Shown piece by piece: positions 1-9,250 of a DNA stretch of 64,000 nucleotides (position 1 is its first letter; each line of letters begins with the position of its first letter). A program made the translations under genes and the position numbers. Below the pieces are notes generated by a model, which saw nothing but the letters and a program-made list of their open reading frames with translations, ran no database searches and was not told the origin of the DNA. Source of the DNA: Pseudomonas sp. ok272 (GTDB lineage: Bacteria; Pseudomonadota; Gammaproteobacteria; Pseudomonadales; Pseudomonadaceae); contig NZ_FOCB01000008.1 in the NCBI RefSeq assembly GCF_900109995.1, positions 1-64,000 of the forward strand. The letters run 5' to 3'.

Positions 1-29
1 CTTGCCAAGAGGCTGGATGTGCCGGCCTC

Positions 30-123
30 TTCGCGAGCAAGCCCGCTCCCACCCTTGATCTTCAGTGAGCACAGTATTCGTGTACGACGCCGATCTCTTA
101 GTGGGAGCGAGCCTGCTCGCGAA
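30..123. repeat. REP doublet (inverted pair)
   Basis: Two copies of a Pseudomonas REP-type sequence face each other: 30-52 (reads TTCGCGAGCAAGC then CCGCTCCCAC) and 101-123 (GTGGGAGCGAGCC then TGCTCGCGAA). The pair can fold into a long hairpin. It lies downstream of the leftward ppsR gene, as expected for extragenic REP/REPIN sequences. Confidence 0.85.
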
Positions 124-137
124 AGCGTCTAGCCGAT

Positions 138-956
138 CTACTTGAACCGCCGCTCCACGCCGCGTTCCACCAGGATCTTCGCCGAGATCTCTTCCACGGA
201 GAAATGCGTGGAGTTGATGTGCGGGATGTTTTCGCGACGGAACAGGTTCTCCACTTCACGCACCTCGAATTCGCACTGGGCGTAGCTCGAATAGCGGCTG
301 TTGGGCTTGCGCTCGTTGCGGATCGCGGTGAGGCGGTCGGGGTCGATGGTCAGGCCGAACAGCTTGTGCTGATGCGCGCGCAGGGCGGCCGGCAGTTGCA
401 GGCGTTCCATGTCGTCTTCGGTCAGCGGGTAGTTGGCGGCGCGGATACCGAACTGCATCGCCATGTACAGGCACGTCGGGGTCTTGCCGCAACGCGACAC
501 GCCGACCAGGATCAGGTCGGCCTTGTCGTAGTAGTGGGTGCGGGCGCCGTCATCGTTGTCCAGGGCAAAGTTCACCGCCTCGATGCGCTCCATGTAGTTG
601 GAGTTGTGGCCGATGGAATGGGACTTGCCCACCGAATACGAAGAATGCTCGCTCAATTCCTGCTCCAGCGGGGCAAGGAAGGTCGAGAAAATGTCGATCA
701 TGAAGCCGTTGGACGTGGCGAGAATCTCGCGAATGTTCTGGTTGACGATGGTGTCGAAGATGATCGGGCGAAAGCCGTCCTTCTCAGCGGCGGCGTTGAT
801 TTGTTGTACCATGGCCCGCGCTTTATCCACGCTGTCGATATACGGTCGGGTGAGCTTGGTGAAGGTAATGTTTTCGAACTGCGCCAACAGGCTTTGACCC
901 AGGGTTTCGGCTGTAATACCGGTGCCATCGGAAATAAAGAAAGCAGATCGTTTCAT
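138..956 (-). CDS. ppsR: PEP synthase regulatory protein (kinase/pyrophosphorylase, PSRP)
   Basis: A 272-residue DUF299 (PSRP) family protein. Members inactivate PEP synthase by ADP-dependent phosphorylation of a threonine next to the catalytic histidine and reactivate it by Pi-dependent removal. A P-loop-like motif GVSRCGKT is at residues 152-159, and the length matches the family. The ATG start at 956 opens directly into the conserved N-terminus ([17 protein letters not shown]). It is divergent from its target ppsA across a 175-bp gap, the usual Pseudomonas arrangement. The GKT loop, family length and neighbour make this call secure. Confidence 0.96.
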   Translation of the reverse strand: MKRSAFFISDGTGITAETLGQSLLAQFENITFTKLTRPYIDSVDKARAMVQQINAAAEKDGFRPIIFDTIVNQNIREILATSNGFMIDIFSTFLAPLEQELSEHSSYSVGKSHSIGHNSNYMERIEAVNFALDNDDGARTHYYDKADLILVGVSRCGKTPTCLYMAMQFGIRAANYPLTEDDMERLQLPAALRAHQHKLFGLTIDPDRLTAIRNERKPNSRYSSYAQCEFEVREVENLFRRENIPHINSTHFSVEEISAKILVERGVERRFK

Positions 957-1131
957 TTGCGCCTTGGGCCTTAAGCTGGTGACGATTCTTGGATATGATA
1001 GGCGCGATTTGCCGGCCTGGATTGGCCCGCATTCTCACTTATTTTCCAGGTCCAGGCCATATCGCTGGCAATCGCTCTGAAGAGCCGCCAGTAACCTGAG
1101 CTTTTCCAACACAGTTAGTGGAGAGATCACC

Positions 1132-3507
1132 TTGGTAGAGTACGTAGTTTCCCTCGATAAGCTCGGCGTCCATGATGTAGAGCATGTGGGGGGCAAGAAC
1201 GCATCCCTGGGCGAGATGATCAGTAATCTTGCGGGTGCCGGTGTCTCGGTCCCGGGTGGCTTCGCCACGACGTCTCAGGCGTATCGTGATTTCCTCGAGC
1301 TGAGCGGTCTGAACGAGCAGATCCACGCCGCGCTCGACGCGCTGGACGTTGACGACGTGAACGCCCTGGCCAAGACCGGTGCCCAGATCCGCAAGTGGAT
1401 CATGGAAGCCGAGTTCCCGGAGAAGCTCAACGCCGAGATCCGCACCGCCTTCGCCGCACTGTCGGCCGGTAACCCGGATATGGCCGTGGCCGTACGCTCC
1501 TCCGCCACCGCCGAAGACTTGCCGGATGCCTCCTTCGCCGGCCAGCAGGAGACCTTCCTGAACATCCGTGGCGTCGAGAACGTGATTCGCGCGGCCAAGG
1601 AAGTGTTTGCCTCGCTGTTCAACGACCGCGCCATTTCCTACCGCGTACACCAGGGCTTTGATCACAAGCTGGTCGCCCTGTCGGCGGGTGTGCAGCGCAT
1701 GGTCCGCTCCGAAACCGGTACCGCTGGCGTGATGTTCACCCTCGACACCGAGTCGGGCTTCCGTGACGTGGTGTTCATCACCGGCGCCTACGGCCTGGGC
1801 GAAACCGTCGTCCAGGGCGCGGTCAACCCGGACGAGTTCTACGTCCACAAGCACACGCTGGCTGCCGGTCGTCCTGCGATCCTGCGCCGCAACCTGGGCA
1901 GCAAAGCCATCAAGATGATCTACGGCGACGAGGCCAAGGCCGGTCGTTCGGTCAAGACCGTCGATGTGGACAAGGCCGAGCGCGCACGTTTCTGCCTGTC
2001 CGACGCCGAAGTCAGCGAGCTGGCCAAGCAGGCGATGATCATCGAGAAGCACTACCAGTGCCCGATGGACATCGAATGGGCCAAAGACGGCGACGACGGC
2101 AAGCTCTACATCGTTCAGGCCCGCCCTGAAACCGTGAAGAGCCGCACCCAGGCCAACGTCATGGAACGCTACCTGTTGAAGGAAACCGGCACTGTGCTGG
2201 TGGAAGGCCGTGCCATTGGCCAGCGCATCGGTGCCGGTAAGGTACGCATCATCAAGGACGTTTCCGAGATGGACAAAGTCCAGCCGGGCGACGTTCTGGT
2301 CTCCGACATGACCGACCCGGACTGGGAGCCGGTGATGAAACGCGCCAGCGCCATCGTCACCAACCGTGGCGGCCGGACCTGCCACGCGGCGATCATCGCT
2401 CGCGAGCTGGGGATCCCGGCGGTCGTGGGCTGTGGCAACGCCACCCAGTTGCTCAAGGACGGCCAGGGCGTCACCGTTTCCTGTGCCGAAGGCGATACCG
2501 GCTTCATCTTTGAAGGTGAACTGGGCTTTGACGTGAAGAAAAACTCCGTCGACGCCATGCCGGAACTGCCCTTCAAAATCATGATGAACGTCGGCAACCC
2601 GGACCGTGCATTCGACTTCGCGCAGCTGCCGAACGCGGGTGTGGGCCTGGCCCGCCTGGAGTTCATCATCAACCGCATGATCGGTGTGCACCCCAAGGCG
2701 CTGCTGAACTACGACGGCTTGCCACCGGAAATCAAGGAAAGCGTCGACAAGCGCATCGCCGGTTACGACGATCCGGTCGGTTTCTATGTCGAGAAACTGG
2801 TCGAGGGCATCAGCACCCTGGCCGCCGCGTTCTGGCCGAAAAAAGTCATCGTGCGCCTGTCGGACTTCAAGTCCAACGAATACGCCAACCTGATCGGCGG
2901 CAAGCTCTACGAGCCGGAAGAAGAAAACCCGATGCTGGGTTTCCGTGGTGCGTCGCGTTACATCAGCGAAGCGTTCCGTGACTGCTTCGAACTCGAATGC
3001 CGCGCCCTCAAGCGCGTGCGCAACGTCATGGGCCTGACCAACGTCGAAATCATGGTGCCGTTCGTGCGTACCCTGGGCGAGGCCAGCCAGGTGGTTGACC
3101 TGTTGGCTGAGAACGGCCTGGCGCGAGGTGACAACGGCCTGCGCGTGATCATGATGTGCGAGCTGCCGTCCAACGCAATCCTCGCCGAAGAGTTCCTTGA
3201 GTTCTTCGATGGTTTCTCCATCGGCTCCAACGACCTGACCCAGTTGACCCTGGGCCTGGACCGTGACTCCGGGATCATTGCGCACTTGTTCGACGAGCGT
3301 AATCCGGCGGTCAAGAAGCTGCTGGCCAACGCGATTGCCGCCTGTAACAAGGCTGGCAAGTACATCGGTATTTGCGGTCAGGGACCTTCCGATCACCCCG
3401 ACCTGGCCAAGTGGCTGATGGAGCAGGGTATCGAGAGTGTTTCGTTGAACCCTGACTCCGTGCTGGAAACCTGGTTCTTCCTGGCCGAGGGCCAGGCTGC
3501 GGTTTGA
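1132..3507 (+). CDS. ppsA: Phosphoenolpyruvate synthase
   Basis: A 791-residue cytosolic enzyme converting pyruvate, ATP and water to PEP, AMP and Pi, the entry step of gluconeogenesis from three-carbon substrates. The N-terminal half is the ATP-grasp/PPDK nucleotide-binding domain. The phosphohistidine domain carries GGRTCHAA with His418; Thr416, two residues before it, is the expected PpsR target. The C-terminal TIM-barrel domain ends with the conserved [10 protein letters not shown] segment. The start is TTG at 1132, preceded by GGAGAG, and the conserved [11 protein letters not shown] follows at once, so no ATG start fits better. A strong terminator follows at 3562. Confidence 0.97.
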   Translation: MVEYVVSLDKLGVHDVEHVGGKNASLGEMISNLAGAGVSVPGGFATTSQAYRDFLELSGLNEQIHAALDALDVDDVNALAKTGAQIRKWIMEAEFPEKLNAEIRTAFAALSAGNPDMAVAVRSSATAEDLPDASFAGQQETFLNIRGVENVIRAAKEVFASLFNDRAISYRVHQGFDHKLVALSAGVQRMVRSETGTAGVMFTLDTESGFRDVVFITGAYGLGETVVQGAVNPDEFYVHKHTLAAGRPAILRRNLGSKAIKMIYGDEAKAGRSVKTVDVDKAERARFCLSDAEVSELAKQAMIIEKHYQCPMDIEWAKDGDDGKLYIVQARPETVKSRTQANVMERYLLKETGTVLVEGRAIGQRIGAGKVRIIKDVSEMDKVQPGDVLVSDMTDPDWEPVMKRASAIVTNRGGRTCHAAIIARELGIPAVVGCGNATQLLKDGQGVTVSCAEGDTGFIFEGELGFDVKKNSVDAMPELPFKIMMNVGNPDRAFDFAQLPNAGVGLARLEFIINRMIGVHPKALLNYDGLPPEIKESVDKRIAGYDDPVGFYVEKLVEGISTLAAAFWPKKVIVRLSDFKSNEYANLIGGKLYEPEEENPMLGFRGASRYISEAFRDCFELECRALKRVRNVMGLTNVEIMVPFVRTLGEASQVVDLLAENGLARGDNGLRVIMMCELPSNAILAEEFLEFFDGFSIGSNDLTQLTLGLDRDSGIIAHLFDERNPAVKKLLANAIAACNKAGKYIGICGQGPSDHPDLAKWLMEQGIESVSLNPDSVLETWFFLAEGQAAV

Positions 3508-3561
3508 TACGCGAATGAAGTCTCGACCTGCTGCGGTGGGTCGAGGCTTTGAGATTCAAGT

Positions 3562-3593
3562 AGGGCGGGCTCCAGTGGATGCCGCCCTTTTTT
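3562..3593 (+). terminator. Intrinsic terminator after ppsA
   Basis: An AGGGCGG / CCGCCCT stem is followed by six T residues. It ends only 13 bases before the ATG of the next gene, so that gene's promoter or read-through must overlap this structure. Confidence 0.8.
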
Positions 3594-3606
3594 GTGCAAG
3601 AGCATT

Positions 3607-4596
3607 ATGCAAAGCAGCAGTCACTTATTTCCTGTCGCCTTGATCAGCGCCGAGCGTCGCGGCGATCTGAGCGAGGACGTCTATCGCTTGAAACCGGGTA
3701 ACAGCCCCGACAGTACGGTGGAGCTGGCGGTGACTCGCTTGGGGATGGCCAATGAGTCCGTCGTGCGTGGCGTGCCGGTCATCCTGTTGCACGGTAGTTT
3801 CTCCAACCGGCGCTTCTGGTACTCCCCCAAGGGGCTTGGGTTGGGCGCATACCTGACTCGCGCCGGGTTCGATGTGTGGATCCCGGAGATGCGCGGCCAC
3901 GGCTTGTCGCAGCGCAATCAGCAGTACCGTAAGAATCGTGTGGCCGACTATGCCCGCTATGACTTGCCCGCGATTGCCGCATTTGTCCGCGAGCAAAGCG
4001 GGCAGGTACCGCATTGGATCGGTCATTCCCTGGGGGGGATCACCCTGGCGGCTGCGCTGGGTGGACAGTATCTGGGTGCGCCGGCGGTGGCGTCGGCTGC
4101 ATTCTTCGGGACGCAGGTCAGTCGCACCTACTGGTCGCTGAAAATTCCTCCGGTGGAGTGGGGTGGGCGCTTGATTCTCAAGCGCTTTGCCCAGCTTTCG
4201 GGTTCGCGCCTCAAGCGTGGCCCGGAAGACGAGCCCATCGGCCTGGCGCTGGAAAGCATGCGCTGGTACGGCCTGTTCGGGCGCTTCGGCGATGCCGAGA
4301 AAAACTGGTGGGCGGGGCTGGCGCAGGTGCAGGTGCCGGTATTGGCGGTCAGCGCCAGTAACGATCATCAGGACCCGGACTGGGCCTGCCGCAAGCTGTT
4401 CGAGCAAATCGGTTCCGAGAACAAACACTATGTGTGCTTGGGGCGTGAGCAGGGCTTCTCGGATAACTTCGGGCACGTTGAAATGCTGATCAGCAAGGCG
4501 GCGCAGGTCGAAGTCTGGCCGTTGGTTCAGCGTTGGTTAAGCGATCAGGTGGCACCCTTGCTGGCGCAAAACTCGGATTCTACCGGGGCAGTCTGA
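3607..4596 (+). CDS. Alpha/beta hydrolase (EstX-like esterase/lipase)
   Basis: A 329-residue alpha/beta-hydrolase fold protein. The oxyanion-hole motif LLHGSFSNRRFW is near residue 60 and the nucleophile elbow GHSLGG has Ser141; a late Asp and the His in FGHVEML could complete the triad. No signal peptide is seen. I chose ATG 3607 because the upstream in-frame TTG (3592) sits in the T-tract of the ppsA terminator. P. aeruginosa has a hydrolase (EstX) at the same place between ppsA and rraA. The substrate is unknown; lipid or ester hydrolysis is inferred from the fold only. Confidence 0.85.
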   Translation: MQSSSHLFPVALISAERRGDLSEDVYRLKPGNSPDSTVELAVTRLGMANESVVRGVPVILLHGSFSNRRFWYSPKGLGLGAYLTRAGFDVWIPEMRGHGLSQRNQQYRKNRVADYARYDLPAIAAFVREQSGQVPHWIGHSLGGITLAAALGGQYLGAPAVASAAFFGTQVSRTYWSLKIPPVEWGGRLILKRFAQLSGSRLKRGPEDEPIGLALESMRWYGLFGRFGDAEKNWWAGLAQVQVPVLAVSASNDHQDPDWACRKLFEQIGSENKHYVCLGREQGFSDNFGHVEMLISKAAQVEVWPLVQRWLSDQVAPLLAQNSDSTGAV

Positions 4597-4791
4597 GGGG
4601 GAGGCTCTAACAAGGGCGTTTCGCTTCGAACAGTGAAGGGCTAAGATGTGACGCATTGAGTGTTTTTGGTCACTTTCAGTGGCCAATACAGTTCTGGAGT
4701 TCGTGGTGGCGGGGTTGAACCAGACTCTCCATCGCCCGTTTCATTTAATGTGCCATCCTCGATTGTCTGCCTCTTTTACAGGAGTTTTTCG

Positions 4792-5283
4792 ATGAACCAT
4801 TACCTCACGCCCGATCTGTGCGACGCCTACCCGGAGCTGGTCCAGGTGCTGGAACCGATGTTCAGCAATTTTGGCGGCCGTGATTCCTTCGGCGGCGAAA
4901 TCGTGACCATCAAGTGTTTCGAAGACAACTCGTTGGTCAAGGAGCAAGTCGAGCTCAATGGCAACGGCAAAGTGCTGGTGGTTGATGGCGGTGGTTCACT
5001 GCGCCGCGCGTTGCTGGGCGACATGCTGGCGGAGAAAGCGGCGAAGAACGGCTGGGAAGGGCTGGTGATCTACGGTTGCATCCGCGACGTCGATGTCATC
5101 GCGCAAACCGACCTGGGCGTGCAGGCACTGGCCAGTCACCCGATGAAAACGGACAAGCGTGGCATTGGCGACCTCAATGTCGCCGTGACGTTTGCCGGTG
5201 TTACGTTCCATCCGGGCCATTACGTCTACGCGGACAACAACGGTGTGATTATCTCGCCAAGCCCGCTGAAGATGCCTGAGTAA
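4792..5283 (+). CDS. rraA: Ribonuclease E activity regulator RraA
   Basis: A 163-residue RraA/MenG-like protein. In E. coli RraA forms a trimeric ring that binds RNase E and inhibits its cleavage of RNA; some family members instead act as HMG aldolases. The chosen ATG at 4792 has a good AGGAG ribosome site (about 4781). A longer frame reaches back to 4660 but lacks family similarity there. The protein keeps the conserved [14 protein letters not shown] and YGCIRDVD segments, and its length is normal for the family. Older annotations as a menaquinone methyltransferase are wrong for this fold. Confidence 0.95.
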   Translation: MNHYLTPDLCDAYPELVQVLEPMFSNFGGRDSFGGEIVTIKCFEDNSLVKEQVELNGNGKVLVVDGGGSLRRALLGDMLAEKAAKNGWEGLVIYGCIRDVDVIAQTDLGVQALASHPMKTDKRGIGDLNVAVTFAGVTFHPGHYVYADNNGVIISPSPLKMPE

Positions 5284-5310
5284 GACCATGATCCAAGGCC
5301 AGGGGTGAGG

Positions 5311-6306
5311 ATGTTCGAGGAAGAAAACGCGCAGTGGGGATTGGTCCATGCCCTGGTACTGGATGGCAAGGGTGGCGCGCGTTCGATTGCCCGGACGGAG
5401 CTCGATGAGCTGCAATTGCAGCCGGTCGAGAGCCTGTGGCTGCACTGGGATCGCAGTCATCCGCAAACCCGGACCTGGTTGCGCAAATCCAGCGGCCTGA
5501 GTGAGTTCAGCTGCGACCTGTTGCTCGAAGAGAACACCCGGCCGCGGCTGCTGGCATTGCCGGACTCCGAGTTGCTGCTGTTCTTGCGCGGGGTCAATCT
5601 CAACCCGGGCGCCGAGCCGGAAGACATGGTCTCGGTGCGGATCTTCGCGTCGGCCCAGCGGGTGATTTCCCTGCGGATGCGGCCTTTGCGCGCCACGGAT
5701 GAATTGATCGTGCAATTGGCTGATGGAAAGGGGCCCAAAACCAGCTCTGAACTCATCCTCTATATGGCTCAGTACCTCACCCATAAGGTGCAGGATCTGG
5801 TCAGCGACCTGTCGGAAGTGGTCGATGAGGAAGAGGAAAAACTGGATTCCGACGAACGGTATACGCCCGAGCATGGGTCGATTTTACAAATCCGCCGGCG
5901 CGCGGCTGGGCTCAAGCGTTTTCTGGCGCCACAACGGGATATTTTTGGCCAGTTGACCCGGATAAAACTGCCCTGGTTCGTCGACGACGACGGCGATTAC
6001 TGGAACGAATTGAACAACAGCCTGACGCGTTACCTCGAAGAGCTGGAATTGACCCGCGAGCGCGTGGGACTGGTTCTTGAGGCCGAAGACCGGCGATTGA
6101 GCGTCAAGATGAGCCGCACGATGTACCGTTTTGGCATCATCACCGGGATCTTTTTACCGATGAGTTTCCTGACCGGTCTGCTGGGCATCAACGTCGGCGG
6201 GATTCCGTTCTCGGCAAGCCCCTATGGCTTCGCGATTGCGTGCTCGATCATGGTCTCGGTGGCGCTGGGTCAATGGTGGTTGTTCCGGCGTTTGCGCTGG
6301 GTATGA
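5311..6306 (+). CDS. cmaX: CorA-family membrane transporter CmaX (ZntB-like)
   Basis: A 331-residue CorA/ZntB-type divalent cation channel. A long acidic cytoplasmic domain (about residues 1-265, with helical charged stretches such as EVVDEEEEKLDSDE) precedes two C-terminal membrane segments. The loop between them reads LLGINVGG, the GIN variant typical of the ZntB branch instead of CorA GMN. ATG 5311 is preferred; GTG 5305 is in frame just upstream. It is first in the conserved cmaX-crfX-cmpX-sigX-oprF cluster. Which metal it moves (Mg, Zn or other) cannot be read from sequence. Confidence 0.9.
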   Translation: MFEEENAQWGLVHALVLDGKGGARSIARTELDELQLQPVESLWLHWDRSHPQTRTWLRKSSGLSEFSCDLLLEENTRPRLLALPDSELLLFLRGVNLNPGAEPEDMVSVRIFASAQRVISLRMRPLRATDELIVQLADGKGPKTSSELILYMAQYLTHKVQDLVSDLSEVVDEEEEKLDSDERYTPEHGSILQIRRRAAGLKRFLAPQRDIFGQLTRIKLPWFVDDDGDYWNELNNSLTRYLEELELTRERVGLVLEAEDRRLSVKMSRTMYRFGIITGIFLPMSFLTGLLGINVGGIPFSASPYGFAIACSIMVSVALGQWWLFRRLRWV

Positions 6307-6369
6307 AGGAGCGCCATGTGACCCGACGAAATTTGATCGCGTCTTTCACAGACATCACGAGAGGTGCGT

Positions 6370-6615
6370 ATGCACGATCCGTTTGAACAGTCTTTGCGTG
6401 ACATGCTCAAGGCATCACCGTCCACCCGCGACGATGACGCGTGCCTGGGGCGCGTACTGAAAACCGCCAACCGCCAGGTTGGCGCGGGTGATCTGTTCAG
6501 TTTGCTGGGGCGCTGGCTGCCGGCACTGATGATTGCCCTGAATAACGGATCGGCCCATGTCGCGCCGGTTTCCCGTCGTAAACCTACCGCTCGCACTGCT
6601 GCTAAGGCTGATTGA
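6370..6615 (+). CDS. crfX: Small protein CrfX
   Basis: An 81-residue protein between cmaX and cmpX. ATG 6370 follows a GAGAGG ribosome site; its stop overlaps the start region of cmpX (TGA at 6613-6615, ATG at 6618), indicating translational coupling. It has a polar N-terminus (HDPFEQSLRDMLKASPST), a short hydrophobic stretch (LGRWLPALMIAL) and a basic Arg/Lys/Ala tail. Named from position in the cmaX-crfX-cmpX-sigX locus. The biochemical role is unknown to me; membrane association is a weak inference from the hydrophobic stretch. Confidence 0.85.
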   Translation: MHDPFEQSLRDMLKASPSTRDDDACLGRVLKTANRQVGAGDLFSLLGRWLPALMIALNNGSAHVAPVSRRKPTARTAAKAD

Positions 6616-6617
6616 AT

Positions 6618-7442
6618 ATGGAACTTGATCTCTGGACCCAGAGCCTGGTCACAGCCATGACGGCGTTGTGGACCAAAGTGGCAAACTTCATTCCGAACCT
6701 GTTCGGCGCGCTGGTGGTGCTGCTGTTGGGTTTCGTCGTGGCCAAATTGCTCGACACCCTGCTGTCCAAATTGCTCGCGAAGTTGGGTCTGGATCGTTTG
6801 ATGGGGGGCACTGGTCTGACCAAAATACTGTCCCGTGCCGGCCTTCAAGTGCCGATATCGACGCTGATCGGCAAAATTGTCTACTGGTTCGTTTTACTTA
6901 TTTTCCTGGTTTCTGCTGCCGAGTCCCTTGGCTTGGAGAGAGTTTCAGCTACGCTGGACATGCTGGCGCTGTATTTGCCGAAAGTATTTGGCGCCGCGCT
7001 GGTGTTGTTGGTCGGGGTTCTGCTGGCTCAACTGGCCAATGGTCTGGTGCGCGGCGCAGCTGAAGGGGTAGGGCTCGATTATGCTGCCGGGCTGGGGCGG
7101 ATCGCCCAGGGCCTGGTCATTATCATCAGTATTTCGGTTGCGATCAGCCAGTTGGAGGTCAAGACCGACCTGCTGAACCATGTGATCGTGATTGTGTTGA
7201 TTACCGTTGGTCTGGCTGTTGCCTTGGCCTTGGGCCTGGGGAGCCGCGAGATCGCGGGTCAGATTCTTGCGGGAATCTATGTGCGTGAGTTGTATCAGGT
7301 TGGGCAACAAGTGCGTGTTGGTGAGGTCGAAGGCCAGATCGAAGAGATCGGCACGGTTAAAACTACATTGCTGACCGATGAGGGTGAGCTAGTCTCACTC
7401 TCCAATCGGATCCTCCTGGAGCAGCATGTAAGTAGCCGCTAA
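6618..7442 (+). CDS. cmpX: Mechanosensitive-channel-like membrane protein CmpX
   Basis: A 274-residue inner-membrane protein of the MscS-related TM_helix family. Hydrophobic helices lie at about residues 20-45, 88-112, 130-155 and 170-210, followed by a short beta-rich tail (VRVGEVEGQIEEIGTVKTTLLTDEGE) resembling the MscS beta domain. In P. aeruginosa CmpX is linked to cell-envelope homeostasis and SigX activity. ATG 6618 lies 2 bases after the crfX stop; the TTG at 6612 is less likely. The 90-bp gap to sigX contains a hairpin. Confidence 0.92.
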   Translation: MELDLWTQSLVTAMTALWTKVANFIPNLFGALVVLLLGFVVAKLLDTLLSKLLAKLGLDRLMGGTGLTKILSRAGLQVPISTLIGKIVYWFVLLIFLVSAAESLGLERVSATLDMLALYLPKVFGAALVLLVGVLLAQLANGLVRGAAEGVGLDYAAGLGRIAQGLVIIISISVAISQLEVKTDLLNHVIVIVLITVGLAVALALGLGSREIAGQILAGIYVRELYQVGQQVRVGEVEGQIEEIGTVKTTLLTDEGELVSLSNRILLEQHVSSR

Positions 7443-7466
7443 CCCGGCAAACCCTGCTAATGTACG

Positions 7467-7503
7467 CCGCCGCAAAAAATGCCTGATGCCTGGGCTGCGG
7501 CGG
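7467..7503 (+). promoter_or_regulatory. Hairpin in the sigX leader
   Basis: The arms CCGCCGCA (7467-7474) and TGCGGCGG (7496-7503) pair perfectly over 8 bp with a 21-base loop, about 30 bases before the TTG start of sigX. There is no T-tract, so it is more likely a leader structure than a terminator. Function is inferred from position only. Confidence 0.4.
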
Positions 7504-7533
7504 ACATTGACCTGACTGTCGGCCCGACTTGTT

Positions 7534-8124
7534 TTGAATAAAGCCCAAACGTTGTCCACGCGCTACGACCCCCGCGAGCTCTCTGATGAGGAGTTGGTCG
7601 CGCGCTCGCATACCGAGCTTTTTCACGTGACGCGCGCCTACGAAGAGTTGATGCGGCGTTACCAGCGAACATTATTTAATGTTTGCGCGCGATACCTTGG
7701 GAACGATCGCGACGCAGATGATGTCTGTCAGGAAGTGATGTTGAAGGTGTTGTACGGTCTGAAGAACTTCGAGGGCAAATCGAAGTTCAAGACATGGCTA
7801 TATAGCATCACGTACAACGAATGCATCACGCAGTATCGAAAGGAACGGCGTAAGCGTCGCTTGATGGACGCTTTAAGTCTGGACCCCCTCGAGGAGGCAT
7901 CTGAAGAGAAGATGCCGAAACCTGAGGATAAGGGCGGACTTGATCGCTGGCTGGTGTATGTGAACCCGATCGATCGGGAAATTCTGGTGCTACGATTTGT
8001 CGCAGAGCTGGAGTTCCAGGAGATCGCAGACATCATGCACATGGGCTTGAGTGCAACAAAAATGCGGTACAAACGCGCTCTAGATAAATTGCGTGAGAAA
8101 TTTGCAGGCGTTGCTGAAACTTGA
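7534..8124 (+). CDS. sigX: ECF sigma factor SigX
   Basis: A 196-residue extracytoplasmic-function sigma factor. Region 2 (about residues 35-105) includes LGNDRDADDVCQEV and KSKFKTWLYSITYNECI; region 4 (about 140-190) includes LRFVAELEFQEIADIMHMGLSATKMRYKRALDKL. In Pseudomonas SigX directs oprF and envelope/fatty-acid genes. The start is TTG at 7534 (MNKAQTLSTRYDPREL), matching the known SigX N-terminus; no ATG lies near. No anti-sigma gene is adjacent, so control probably runs through the upstream membrane proteins CmaX/CrfX/CmpX. Confidence 0.96.
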   Translation: MNKAQTLSTRYDPRELSDEELVARSHTELFHVTRAYEELMRRYQRTLFNVCARYLGNDRDADDVCQEVMLKVLYGLKNFEGKSKFKTWLYSITYNECITQYRKERRKRRLMDALSLDPLEEASEEKMPKPEDKGGLDRWLVYVNPIDREILVLRFVAELEFQEIADIMHMGLSATKMRYKRALDKLREKFAGVAET

Positions 8125-8233
8125 GTATCAGCGCAAATATCTCTTACGTGTAGGCAAGTTCTGATAGACTTGCCGCCGAGTTGTCCCCCGGTTTGCGGGA
8201 CTGCTTTACAATCACCAGATGGGGATTTAACGG
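8125..8233 (+). promoter_or_regulatory. sigX-oprF intergenic promoter region
   Basis: A 109-bp gap that must hold the strong oprF promoter(s). A TACAAT -10-like element is at 8207-8212 with TTGTCC at 8181-8186 (20-bp spacing, too long for a good sigma-70 match). A GAAAC element at 8116-8120, at the end of sigX, could be an ECF -35. Neither assignment is firm. Confidence 0.35.
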
Positions 8234-9208
8234 ATGAAACTGAAAAACACCTTGGGCTTTGCCATTGGTTCTCTTATTGCCGCTACTTCTTTCGGCGTCC
8301 TGGCACAAGGCCAAGGCGCAGTTGAAGGCGAGTTGTCCTACGGCAAAAAGTACAACGACAGCGTTAAGAACGTTGAAGATGGCTACCAGCCAGGCGCCTC
8401 TATCGGCTACTTCCTGACCGACGATGTCTCGGTTAACCTGACCTACGGTCAAGATGATCACACCCGTTCGAACAACGGCACTGGCAACCAGAAGCTTGGT
8501 GGTGATCAGTTCGGTCTGAACTCCCAGTACCACTTCGGTACCGTAGGCGACGCTATCCGTCCTTACGTTCAAGGCGGTGTGAAGCACGGCAGCCTGACCA
8601 ACGTTGCTGCCGATGGCCACACTGGTCGCGACCAGTCGACCTTCCTGACCGCTGGCGCTGGCGCCAAGTGGTACATCACCGACAACTTGTTCGCTCGTGC
8701 TGGCGTTGAAGCCGACTACAAGCTGGACAACGGCAAGTGGGACTACATCCCATCCGTAGGTCTGGGTCTGAACTTCGGTGGCAGCGGCGGCAAAGTCGCT
8801 CCAGCTCCAGTTGTTCCAGCACCGGCTCCAGAGCCAGTAGCAGAAGAGCCAGTTGCTGAAGTGGTTAAGGTTGAGCTGGACGTTAAGTTCGACTTCGACA
8901 AGGCTACTGTTAAGCAAAACAGCCTGTCCGACGTTCGTAACCTGGCTGACTTCATGAAGCAGTACCCACAAACCACTACCGTGGTTGCTGGTCACACTGA
9001 CTCCGTAGGCCCAGACGCTTACAACATGAAGCTGTCCCAGCGTCGTGCCAACGCAGTGAAAGAAGTCCTGGTCAAAGACGGTATCGCTCCTAACCGTCTG
9101 GAAGCTCGTGGCTTCGGCGAAACTCAGCCTATCGCTGACAACGCCACTGAAGCTGGTCGTGCTATGAACCGTCGCGTAGAAGCAGCGGTTGAAGCTCAAG
9201 CTAAGTAA
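8234..9208 (+). CDS. oprF: Major outer membrane porin OprF
   Basis: A 324-residue OmpA-family porin. It has a Sec signal peptide (about residues 1-24, ending GVLA), an N-terminal beta-barrel (to about 175), a Pro/Ala/Glu linker (VAPAPVVPAPAPEPVAEEP) and a C-terminal OmpA peptidoglycan-binding domain (about 215-320) with HTDSVGPDAYN and LSQRRANAV. It anchors the outer membrane to the wall and gives slow non-specific permeability. The linker contains no cysteine, nor does the whole protein. Codon choice is strongly biased, as for a very abundant protein. A perfect terminator follows. Confidence 0.98.
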   Translation: MKLKNTLGFAIGSLIAATSFGVLAQGQGAVEGELSYGKKYNDSVKNVEDGYQPGASIGYFLTDDVSVNLTYGQDDHTRSNNGTGNQKLGGDQFGLNSQYHFGTVGDAIRPYVQGGVKHGSLTNVAADGHTGRDQSTFLTAGAGAKWYITDNLFARAGVEADYKLDNGKWDYIPSVGLGLNFGGSGGKVAPAPVVPAPAPEPVAEEPVAEVVKVELDVKFDFDKATVKQNSLSDVRNLADFMKQYPQTTTVVAGHTDSVGPDAYNMKLSQRRANAVKEVLVKDGIAPNRLEARGFGETQPIADNATEAGRAMNRRVEAAVEAQAK

Positions 9209-9224
9209 TTAGCCTGCAGCTCTG

Positions 9225-9250
9225 AAAAACCCGGCTCCGGCCGGGTTTTT
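9225..9250 (+). terminator. Intrinsic terminator of oprF
   Basis: AAAAACCCGG and CCGGGTTTTT pair perfectly over 10 bp around the loop CTCCGG. It ends in a T-run 17 bases after the oprF stop. Confidence 0.93.

Noticed and set aside
1039..3396. A 785-codon open frame opposite ppsA
   Set aside because: It is a shadow of ppsA on the other strand, common in high-GC genes; the composition is typical of antisense frames and no domain is recognisable.
4666..4686. Hairpin TTGGTCACT/AGTGGCCAA between the esterase gene and rraA as a terminator
   Set aside because: No T-tract follows and the stem contains a wobble pair; it is too weak to call as a terminator.
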